Positions 39,822-48,070 of a stretch of 64,000 nucleotides of DNA are shown here, piece by piece. The DNA is taken from contig JAJJLU010003478.1 of the NCBI GenBank assembly GCA_023807065.1, forward strand, positions 1 to 64,000, written 5' to 3'. Numbering within the stretch: position 1 is the first letter of the stretch; every line of letters begins with the position of its first letter. Below the pieces are notes generated by a model. It searched no databases, was not told the DNA's origin, and was given only the letters and a program-made list of their open reading frames with translations. A program made the translations under genes and the position numbers. Source of the stretch: Isotricha intestinalis (Eukaryota; Ciliophora; Litostomatea; Vestibuliferida; Isotrichidae).

Positions 39822-41152
39822 ATGAAAGAATTAGAATTTTTAAAAAAGAAGAGAAAATTAAAAATCCAAAAGAAAAAATTTCAACAATCAAACAGTTTTT
39901 CCTATATAAAATCATCTCCAAAATTTACATATAGTTACAATACATATGAAGGAAAAATAAGAAATTATAATGAAGATAAAATTCAAATAAAAATAGATAT
40001 AGAAATACCAAATAAAGAAAAAGATATAATTTGGCCTTCAATACATTATTTTGCAATATTTGATGGTCATGGAGGAAAAAATTGTAGTCAATTTTTAAAA
40101 GACAATTTCCATAAAATATTAATAGAAAATGAAAATTTTCCTCGTAAACCAATAAAATCATTAAAACAAACATTCATAAAAATAGAGAAATTATTTTTTA
40201 ATAAATTTAAACCAAGAAATTTAATAGATAATATTGAAAATTCTGGTTCATGTGCATTAATAATATTAATAATAGGAAATAAAATTTATTGCGCAAATTT
40301 AGGTGATTCAAGAGGAATTTATAGTGAAAATTCAAGTAAAATTATATATCAGATTAATAAAGAACATAAACCAAATTCAAAAAGTGAAAAAGAAAGAATA
40401 TATAAAGCAGGAGGAAAAATCTATCAAAATAATAATTATTTAGGTTTAAAAAATATTCCTTGGAGAATTTTACCAGGAAAATTATCAGTATATTTAATTT
40501 ATATTATTTTATTAATTTATTTTTATTTTTAGATTTCAAGAGCTTTTGGAGATTTATATGCTAAAATTCCTGAATTAGGAGGAAATTCAAAAGTATTAAT
40601 TGTTAATCCAGAAATAATTACTTTCGAATTAAATTCAAAAAGTGATTTTATTATGTTAGGATGTAATTTTTTTTTTTATTTTTTTTAGGTGATGGAATTT
40701 TTGACTCTTTAAGTAATAAAGATATTTGTAAAATAGCTTGGAAAGGCTATTATAATGGAAATGAGAATTTTTATTTAAGAAATGTTTGTGATAAAATTAT
40801 GGTGTCTTCTATGGATTGTGGAAGTGTTGATAATGTTAGTTGTATTTTTATTGGGTTTAATAATTTTTTCAATGTTTTAAAAGATATTTATTTAAATAAA
40901 ACTTTAAGTTATGAAAAAATTTCCAGTTATTTAGATTTTATTAATTGTGATAAATTAATTAAATCTAGTAATTTGTATTATGACGAAAAAATGAAAAATA
41001 ATGTTAAGAAAAATTATGAAAGTTTCAATTATGAAATTAATTATGATATTAATTCTGAAAATAAAATTTATTACTCAGCTCAAAAAATAAATCCAAAACA
41101 AAGCTCAATTGAAAATTATTATAATGAATTAAATAAACTGAAAAAAATTTAA
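39822..41152 (+). CDS. PP2C-type Ser/Thr phosphatase, three exons, 419 aa
   Basis: Exons 39822-40487, 40533-40662 and 40689-41152 join in frame (1260 nt). PPM motifs run in order: FAIFDGHGGKNCSQFL (metal-binding Asp), GSCALIILIIGNKIYCANLGDSRG, LSISRAFGD spanning intron 1, MLGCDGIFDSLSNKDI spanning intron 2 (metal-binding Asp) and VDNVSCIFIGF (final Asp). All metal ligands are present, so it should be an active Mg2+/Mn2+-dependent phosphatase. Without the introns the frame stops early after residue 236, removing half of the catalytic core. The C-terminal about 100 residues are a Lys/Asn-rich extension. It converges with the NEK-like kinase gene. Confidence 0.93.
40488..40532 (+). other. intron 1 of the PP2C gene, 45 nt
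   Basis: GTATAT...TTTTTAG. Removal joins ...TTATCA to ATTTCAAGA and restores the PP2C motif LSISRAFGD. Confidence 0.9.
40663..40688 (+). other. intron 2 of the PP2C gene, 26 nt
   Basis: GTAATT followed by a T tract and TTAG. Splits the Cys codon (T|GT) and restores GCDGIFD. Confidence 0.9.
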
Positions 41153-41302
41153 TAATTTAAAAAAAGAAAAACTCAAAAAAAATATTTTTTAAAGAATAAA
41201 ATTTAAATTTATATTTTTATTTACTCAAAAGAAGATATAATAAAATATACATATAAATAAAAAATTCTTTAATAAAAGACAATTAATCCAAAAAATTTTT
41301 TG

Positions 41303-43294
41303 TTAATTAACAGTAATTTTTTCAACAAGCATTAAGTAATAAATATCAGGAATTTTATTAATTGCTTTTTCAATAATAATGTTAGCTAAACCTTTTTTAT
41401 CATATGTGCCTTTAATAAAATTAACAATATTATCATAATCATATTGAGTCATATCATCATTTATTTGTGATTTAATTAAATTTGCCATATCAAAAACAAT
41501 TTCTTTTCCTAAGTCATTATTTAAATCTTCTAAAATTTCATCATTTATATTTATTTCTTTATGATTATTTTTACTATTAAAAAAATTATAATTTAAGTTA
41601 TTATTATTTTTTTTGTTTATCATTAAATTATTATATAAATTTTGAACTTCTTCTTCAGTGACATCTTCACAATGTAATTTATCTAATTCTAAAAGAGAAT
41701 TATCATTATTATTTGTTTTATTTTGATAATTAATATTATTATTATTATTAATCAAATCTTCTTTATTATGTTTTTTTATATCTTGAATAATTATATTTTC
41801 TTTTTCATTATCATCTAAGATATTTTCCATCCCTTTCATCCATATTACTCCTAATTCTTTTGATTGTTTTTTATTTTGTTTTCTCATTTTTTTCACAAAA
41901 TCTTGTAAATTATGATTATCTCTTGATTTTTTTTTTGAACTTCTTTCTGAATATTTTCCATTTTTATGATTTTTACTACCATTATTAATTGAACTATCAG
42001 TTTTTAAAACTTTAGAATTATTATCTTTTGAATCTTTATCAGAAATATCCTTTGATTTAAATCTTGAATTTCTTTCACTTATTTCTTTTTTATTTGTATT
42101 ATTTCTTATTATTTTCTTATCTGTTTTTTTATTATTATTATTATTATTTATGTTATTACTTGTTAATAAAACTTTATCATTTTTTTTATTATTATATGAT
42201 ATTTTTCTTATATTTTCAAAAGAATTTGGATTTTTATCAATAGCAATACCAGCTAAACCTTTTTTTAAATTATCAATTTCTTTATCTCTATAATAACTAA
42301 TATTATTTTTTAAATTATTTCTATTAGTGTTTTTAGAATTACAATTATTATTATTATCATCATTTAAAACATTAAAACCATGTAAAACAGTATGTGAAAA
42401 TTCATTATTTTTTTCGTTTTTATTTAAAAACTTCCCAATTCTTTCACTTAATAATTTATTTTTCAATACATCATTAATTTTAGGTCTTTTTTCAGTATCT
42501 TTATTAAGTAATTCACAAATGAGATTTTTAATTGCAAAACTGAATTCATTAGTATTAAAAGGAGCAAAATTACCATTGTTAATTTTCATATATAATTGAG
42601 GAATTCCAGGAGCATCAAAAGGCATTTTTAGCATGCACATTTCATATAATAAAACTCCAAGAGCCCAAATATCACTTTTAAAATCATATGGTTCTCCTCT
42701 TATTATTTCAGGACTTAAATAATATGGTGTTCCTACTATTGTATTTGCTTTATCGATTGTTTTTGAAAAACATTTTGCAATTCCAAAATCACCTAATTTA
42801 ACAATATTATTTTTTGTTAAAAATATATTTTGACTCTTTATATCTCTATGTAATATTTTTTTATCGTGAATATGTTTTATTGCTAAACATATTTGAGTAA
42901 ACCAATCTAAAATTTGTTCTTCTGGAAAAAATTTATCTTTTTTTCTTTGTTCTAATATTTTTTTTGATAAGTCTCCTCCGTCTGCATAATCCATTGCAAT
43001 ATAAATTATATTATCTATTGTATAATATTCTCTGAAATGTATTATATATGGAAAATTTAATTTTTCTAAAATTTGAACTTCTAAAAGTGCTTCATTACGT
43101 TTTTCTAATGATGAATATTCTAATGTTTTTATTACTACTAAATTCTATTTTATATTATTTTAATTGATATTTACTTTGTCAATTAAACTTTTATATAAAT
43201 ATGCTTTACCATAACTTCCTTCTCCAAGTAATGATATGAATTCATAATTTTTTTCAAAATTTGTTGTTGAAATAATTTTACCTTTTCCAAACAT
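41303..43294 (-). CDS. NEK-like Ser/Thr protein kinase, two exons, 653 aa
   Basis: Exon 1 is 43294-43175 (40 codons, MFGKGKIISTTNFEKN, then LLGEGSYGKAYLYKS). Exon 2 is 43144-41303. Splicing places the glycine loop directly before NLVVIKTLEYSS (VIK lysine). Further NEK features: YTIDNIIYIAMDYADGGDL, ILHRDIKSQNIFLTKNNIVK, LGDFGIAKCFSKT, ANTIVGTPYYLSPEIIRGEP. The kinase spans about 18-275. The remaining 370 residues are Asn/Lys-rich with an ordered end (MTQYDYDNIVNFIKGTYDKK). NEK kinases regulate cilia length and microtubule organisation. An apparent start at 42994 would lack the whole N-lobe and is wrong. Confidence 0.93.
43145..43174 (-). other. intron of the NEK-like kinase gene, 30 nt
   Basis: On the minus strand GTAAATATC...AAAATAG. 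Lies between codons for Lys40 and Asn41, just before the VAIK-equivalent lysine. Confidence 0.9.
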
Positions 43295-43405
43295 TTTTTT
43301 TTAATTTTTATTTTTTAATTGAAAATAATAATTTTAATTATATATAAAAATCACATTTAAAAAAGTAAAAAAATAAATATATTTAAAGTATAAATAATTA
43401 AAAAA
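43295..43405. promoter_or_regulatory. 111-bp divergent promoter region
   Basis: Between the start codons of the NEK-like kinase (minus) and the COPI-associated protein (plus). A/T only, no specific site recognised. Confidence 0.4.
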
Positions 43406-43869
43406 ATGGCAACAAATTATGAAAATATGAGAAAATATGGAAAAATTTTAACTTTTGTTTGTTGTGGATTAATGGTATCTTTAGGAATAGCAAAATTTTT
43501 TAATGTAATGAATACTATGAATCCAATTGATTATATTTTAAATATTTATATGATGTATATATTTTAATATAATATATTAGTTTTCTTGGTGCAATTTTTG
43601 GTTTAAGTGAATTTGAAATTGATTTTGTTAAAAATAATTTTCATTTTCTAAGATTTTATTTAGGAAAATCTTTTTTTGCTCTTTTTTGTGGTTGTATTTG
43701 CTTTAATAGTTCTAAATGGTTTACTTTTACTACTGGGCTTTTACTTTGGATCATTTGTATTATTTATTTTTGCTTGGGATTTGTTTTTTTGGATGATGAA
43801 AAAATTTATAATGAAGGTACACCTAGTAATGGAGTTCAACAAGAAGTTAAAGTTGCTCAAAAAATTTAA
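43406..43869 (+). CDS. COPI-associated / TVP15-like four-helix membrane protein, two exons, 145 aa
   Basis: Exon 1 43406-43554 (MATNYENMRKYGKIL, then TM1 FVCCGLMVSLGIAKFF) and exon 2 43581-43869 join across a 26-nt intron to read DYILNIYMIFLGAIFGLSEF. Two more helices follow around FLRFYLGKSFFALFCGCICF and WFTFTTGLLLWIICIIYFCL, then a short polar tail ending VKVAQKI. The pattern of four helices, NxYxIFLGxxxxLSE and an FxxxxxGKSFFxxFxG segment fits the COPI_assoc family (yeast Tvp15 and relatives), Golgi/vesicle membrane proteins of unclear biochemistry. Each exon alone is too short to stand out as an ORF. Confidence 0.8.
43555..43580 (+). other. intron of the COPI-associated protein gene, 26 nt
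   Basis: GTATATATTTTAATATAATA followed by TATTAG. Splits an Ile codon (AT|T). Confidence 0.88.
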
Positions 43870-44118
43870 TTTTTATGTTTTTTTTAATTGTTTTTAATTA
43901 AATTTTTTTTCTATTTATTTTTATTCCTTTTTTGGGATTTATTAGTTTAATTGTAATTTAGTGTAATTTTTATATAAAAATATTAATTAATTCATGAATG
44001 AAAAATGTAACTTTTAAAATTTTATAATTAATTCAAATTAATAATTTATATTAAACATATCATTTAGTGATTAATAGGATTTTATTTTTTGGTTTTAAAG
44101 GAAATTTCTTAAAAGCAA

Positions 44119-44690
44119 TCAATTTTTTTTTATTTTTTCATTTTTGTCTAACAACAAAGAACTTTTTAAATGATAATTCTGAATTAATTTTTTATTTTGG
44201 AAAAAATTTCTGTTTTTTCTTTGATTATTCAAAACTTCATTCATATTAACTTTAGGTTTAATGTATCTTATTTCTTCTTTATTGCTAATTTGTTTATTAT
44301 TAAATATAGTTTTATTTGAATAACTTTTATTCAATTTATTTCCAAAAGAAATATTTTTTAATTTTCAAAGGATAAACTAATTCAAATATATATATCTTTT
44401 TTAAGTATTTTATTATAGTTTTTATAATTATAATCTTTTTTGTTGATACTTGAACTAAGAATATGATTTTTTTTAACTTGATTAATTCTAATTCTGCTTT
44501 TGTTATTATAAAAGTATAATTTTTGTTCAGGAGTATTATTCAAATTTTTTTATTCTAACTTTATTAATGTTCTTATTATTAAAATCAATAAAAAATTCTT
44601 TTTTTTGAGATTCATTTTTATTTAATCCTTTATAATAATCAACCCTAATTACAAACGGAAAAGATTTAATTTTAAAGTTCATATTAATTA
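44119..44690 (-). pseudogene. broken gene, three coding-like segments in shifted frames
   Basis: The minus-strand ATG at 44690 opens MNFKIKSFPFVIRVDYYKGL and runs to RIKKFE, then TAA (about 44547). Skipping one base just before that stop continues the coding pattern (NNTPEQKLYFYNNKSRIRIN and on) to a TGA near 44385. A third segment in another frame (GNKLNKSYSNKTIFNNKQIS, then EEIRYIKPKVNMNEVL) ends at 44119. No GTA...AG introns fit the joints; every placed intron in this window starts GTA. Either a decaying gene or several single-base sequence errors. Product unknown, basic and Asn/Lys-rich. Confidence 0.5.
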
Positions 44691-44815
44691 ATATAAAAAA
44701 ACTGAAAAAATTAATGAAATAAATACAGCAAAAGAAAAAAACATTAAAGAAAAAAAATATAAATATATAAATTAGCATATATATACACAAAAATTAATTT
44801 AAAAAATTATATTTT

Positions 44816-47356
44816 TTAATAAGGATAATATTGTCTTAGTGAAAGAATATTAATCATTAAAGCATCTAAAGTAAAAGATTCTCCTAAATATCTACATTGT
44901 TCTTTGATGAATTCATTTTCTTCAATAGTGAAAAATTTATGATATGTATTAACAAATAATTCAATTGTGTTATAAGTCATATAAGTTTGAGGATAAGATT
45001 TATAATAAGTAGTCATAACAAATTTAATGATATCAAAAGGATTTAATATTCTAAAATGTAATATTGCTCCATAAATATTAAATAAATTTGTAATTGTTAA
45101 TTGACCTTTAAAAGAATGAAAATTTTGAATTAAATGTAACATAAATTCAATTTCTTTTTCTGTCAAATTATTTCCTAATGTTTTTAAAAAAGGAATTAAA
45201 TCTTTTTCTATATCTATTGTTATTTTATCATCTTCTGTTTTTGTATATCTATAAACACAAGTCCTTATCATTTCTTGTAATGGTTTATATGTTAATTCTA
45301 ATTCATTTTTTTTTTCTTCGTCTATAAATATTTGATCTTCTATATTTTCTTGTTTATTCATTTTCATATCAAAATATATTTTTTTAAAATTTTGGAAAAT
45401 ACTCTCTGCTATTTTTCCACTATGATATAAATGATGATTTATCATTTTTTTAACGCATTTTTCATTTTTTCTCATTTCAATAGAATCAATAATACAATAC
45501 CATTTTAAAGTAAGAGCAGTAATAAAACCTTGAATAAAAAAATATATTATACTAACAGAAATAAATAATATTAAACCTAATTTATTATATTTATTTCTAA
45601 TAACACTTAAATGTTTTCCAAAAGTTATTACTCCCCAAGCAATGAAAATAAGACAAATTGATTGAATTATATTAATTATTAAATGAAAACCTGTATTTCC
45701 AAAAATTATTAAATTTTCATATAATGAAGAAGGTCTTTGATGAAAATGAATATGTAAATTATTTGGTTTATTCATTTTTTCCATTTCTTTTTCATTTTGA
45801 ATCAAATTTAATAAATATTTTGGATGAGAAGAACTTTGTAAAGAAGAATTTGAATTATAATCAATATCTTGATAATTTGCAATGTTATCTTGATTTATTG
45901 ATTCTATTACTTTTCTATATATTGATTTTGTATATAAAAAAAGTAAGAAAGTTAATATTATTCCTATTATTGGAATTATTAATAAAGAAAATAATAATGT
46001 TTTTACTTTTGCTGATGCTAAAAAAACATTCCAAAACATTATTGTTATTAATAAAAATATCCAAGATGTCCAAGAAAATTTAAAGAATAATCTTAATTTT
46101 TCAATAAGTGTTTTTTTTAAATAAATACTAAAATTCATTTCTTTTCTAAATAAACTTGGTTTAAAAACAGGAAATAAAGGAATGAAGAAAAATCTTTTTA
46201 AAATTAAATATTCAAATGTTTCAATAATATCATTAGTGTTAGAATCTTTATAATTATTATTATTAGGATCATATTTTTGATTAGCAATATTATCGAATTT
46301 ATGTCTTAATTCAGTAAATGAATTTGCTTTTTTTTCTAATTTTTCCCAATTTTTTGTAATGAAATAACTTATTATAATTATATATATTGACAATAATATA
46401 AAAGTAATTATATATATTGCTATTCCTGAAATAAAATATTCCCAATTTAAAGGTATTGAATCAAAATTTCCATATGTGTAAATTAATAATACTATTATAA
46501 AACATATTATTAAAAACATTAATTGATTCGATAAACTTGCTATACATTTTGAAAAGAATTTATTTATGTTTTTTAATTTATTGTATATTACACGAAGAAT
46601 TAAATATGAGAAACCAAATATTATTATTGTACTTATTGACCATATTTTTGTCTTTGTAGATTTTTCTATATCTAATGCAGGGTTATGAACTTTGTATATT
46701 AAACTTTTTTGATTTTTTGTGTTTTCTTCAGGTGCTGATGTTTTCAAAGAGATAGTATTATTTATTGATGTTATTTTTTCTTTTTCTTCTTCTTCTTCTT
46801 CTTCTTTTTCTTTTTTGTTTTTTTCTTCTTCTTCTTTTTTTCTTTTTTCCTCCTCTTCTTTTTCCTTTTTTTCTTCTTCTTCTTTTTTTTTCTTTTCCTC
46901 TTCTTCTTCTTTTTTTCTCTTTTCCTCTTCTTCTTCTTTTTTTCTCTTTTCCTCTTCTTCTTCTTTTCTCTTTTCTTCCTCTTCTTTTTTTCTTTTTTCT
47001 TCTTCTTCTTTTTTTCTCTTTTCCTCTTCTTCCTTTAACTTAGCTAGCCTTTCAGCTTCTTTAATAGCTTGTTCCTTAGCTTCTTCTTCTCTTTCCTTAT
47101 TAAAAATATCGAAATTATTATCAGCAAGAACAGCATTATCACCACTTTCATTAGAATCATCATTTAACTCTTGACTTTGATCTTCATCTGGTATATCTAA
47201 ATCTTCAAAAACACTTCCTCCGACTTCACCATTTTTTTCTTGTGAAGGTTCCAATTGAGTGTTTGTTGCTTTTGATAATAATGATTTAGACTTGTTTAAT
47301 AAGAGTAATGATATTATGATAAAACAAATTTTTTGAAGAAAAAAAAATTTTTTCAT
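44816..47356 (-). CDS. MLO-like multi-pass membrane protein with Lys/Glu-repeat lumenal domain, 846 aa
   Basis: Signal peptide about 1-25, then an acidic region and a long KKEEEE-type charged repeat (about 95-195). About seven TM helices follow between residues 235 and 640. MLO-family landmarks: RKEMNFSIYLKKTLIEKLRL, FSWTSWIFLLITIMFWNVF (MLO: SWxLWxFVVxFLLLNV), TLLFSLLIIPIIGIILTFLL with a following KS.YRKVIES, and HQRPSSLYENLIIFGNTGFH (MLO: FWFxxPxxxLxLIHFxLFQNAF). The C-terminal 170 residues look like a degenerate EF-hand pair (TEDDKITIDIEKDLIPFLKT, LTEKEIEFMLHLIQNF). Plant MLOs are calmodulin-binding and reported to conduct Ca2+; a Ca2+-linked role here is inference. The extended lumenal repeat is not typical of MLO proteins. 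Confidence 0.55.
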   Translation of the reverse strand: MKKFFFLQKICFIIISLLLLNKSKSLLSKATNTQLEPSQEKNGEVGGSVFEDLDIPDEDQSQELNDDSNESGDNAVLADNNFDIFNKEREEEAKEQAIKEAERLAKLKEEEEKRKKEEEEKRKKEEEEKRKEEEEEKRKKEEEEEKRKKEEEEEKKKKEEEEKKEKEEEEKRKKEEEEKNKKEKEEEEEEEKEKITSINNTISLKTSAPEENTKNQKSLIYKVHNPALDIEKSTKTKIWSISTIIIFGFSYLILRVIYNKLKNINKFFSKCIASLSNQLMFLIICFIIVLLIYTYGNFDSIPLNWEYFISGIAIYIITFILLSIYIIIISYFITKNWEKLEKKANSFTELRHKFDNIANQKYDPNNNNYKDSNTNDIIETFEYLILKRFFFIPLFPVFKPSLFRKEMNFSIYLKKTLIEKLRLFFKFSWTSWIFLLITIMFWNVFLASAKVKTLLFSLLIIPIIGIILTFLLFLYTKSIYRKVIESINQDNIANYQDIDYNSNSSLQSSSHPKYLLNLIQNEKEMEKMNKPNNLHIHFHQRPSSLYENLIIFGNTGFHLIINIIQSICLIFIAWGVITFGKHLSVIRNKYNKLGLILFISVSIIYFFIQGFITALTLKWYCIIDSIEMRKNEKCVKKMINHHLYHSGKIAESIFQNFKKIYFDMKMNKQENIEDQIFIDEEKKNELELTYKPLQEMIRTCVYRYTKTEDDKITIDIEKDLIPFLKTLGNNLTEKEIEFMLHLIQNFHSFKGQLTITNLFNIYGAILHFRILNPFDIIKFVMTTYYKSYPQTYMTYNTIELFVNTYHKFFTIEENEFIKEQCRYLGESFTLDALMINILSLRQYYPY
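46784..47038. repeat. in-frame charged tandem repeat (Lys/Glu codons)
   Basis: A purine-only tract on the minus strand encoding seven- to nine-residue units such as EEEEKRKK, in the lumenal part of the MLO-like protein. Units vary in length and in Arg/Lys/Gly-free composition, as in expanding codon repeats. Plus-strand open frames here (Phe/Ser/Leu-rich) are artefacts of this tract. Confidence 0.75.
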
Positions 47357-47398
47357 GTTCGTTTTATTTTTTATTTAAAAAAATTAATATGTGGAATA
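47357..47398. promoter_or_regulatory. 42-bp divergent intergenic region
   Basis: The shortest divergent spacer in the window, between the MLO-like start codon (47356, minus) and the Zim17-like start codon (47399, plus). Promoter elements must overlap or lie inside the neighbouring coding sequence. Confidence 0.45.
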
Positions 47399-47773
47399 AT
47401 GAGTATTGTGAATTATATTAATAAAAACTTTTCTTTTGGAAATTTTTTTCATTATTCTACCTTTTTAAATAAATTTAAAGGAATTAAAGATGAAAAAAAT
47501 GGTAATTATTTTATTAGATTTGTTTGTAAAGTTTGTGATAATAGAATTGAAAGATTATTTAGCAAATTTGCATATGAAAAAGGAATTGTTTTAATTAAAT
47601 GTGATAAATGTAAAAATATTCATTTAATTGCTGATAATATTGGATGGATTAATGATGGAAATGATAAAAAAAATATTGAAGATATTTTAAAGGAAAAAAA
47701 AGAAAAATTCATTAAAAAAGATTTAAATGGAATTATTGAACTAATTAAAAAAGACTTAAATACAAAAATTTGA
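47399..47773 (+). CDS. Zim17/Tim15 (DNL-type zinc finger) mitochondrial Hsp70 escort protein, 124 aa
   Basis: Residues about 40-90 carry the DNL zinc finger: FIRFVCKVCDNRIERLFSKF with CX2C, then YEKGIVLIKCDKCKNIHLIA with the second CX2C, and ADNIGWINDG matching the family's ADNLGWF. In other eukaryotes this protein keeps mitochondrial Hsp70 soluble during protein import and Fe-S cluster work. The N-terminus MSIVNYINKNFSFGNFFHYS is basic/aromatic and could be an organelle-targeting peptide. The frame is open upstream to an ATG at 47333 inside the neighbouring gene; I chose 47399 because the upstream part overlaps the MLO-like start. It indicates a mitochondrion or mitochondrion-related organelle. 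Confidence 0.88.
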   Translation: MSIVNYINKNFSFGNFFHYSTFLNKFKGIKDEKNGNYFIRFVCKVCDNRIERLFSKFAYEKGIVLIKCDKCKNIHLIADNIGWINDGNDKKNIEDILKEKKEKFIKKDLNGIIELIKKDLNTKI

Positions 47774-48070
47774 TTAATTTTTATTTTTGATTTTTATAAT
47801 TACAAATAAAAAAAAAAAATAAAAAAAATAAAAAAAATTAAACTTTTTAATTGTTTATTTTCTTTTATTAGAAGTATAATTATAAAATTAATAAATTGAA
47901 AAATATTTTTGTAAAATTTATCTACATTAAAAAAATATAATTGAACATTTTATAAACCAATATTTTATTTTAAAAATAATATAAAAAAATATAAATAATT
48001 AATATATAATTTATTGAAAATCTAGTAAAAAATTTTAATTTTAGAAAAATAAAACAATATAATAAATAAA

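Noticed and set aside
41303..42994. Shorter NEK kinase starting at 42994
   Set aside because: It would lack the glycine loop and the VAIK lysine; a 30-nt intron connects a proper first exon starting at 43294.
43676..43897. Separate 73-residue plus-strand ORF
   Set aside because: It is a shifted frame of exon 2 of the COPI-associated protein; the spliced frame from 43406 gives a coherent four-helix protein.
44067..44249. 60-residue plus-strand ORF
   Set aside because: It is the antisense of the broken minus-strand gene at 44119-44690, whose composition is much more gene-like.
46719..47174. Ser/Phe-rich plus-strand ORFs over the MLO-like gene
   Set aside because: They are the complement of the in-frame Lys/Glu repeat; GAA/AAA runs read in reverse give TTC/TTT/TCT codons without stops. 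The same applies to plus-strand ORFs over 34073-34803.
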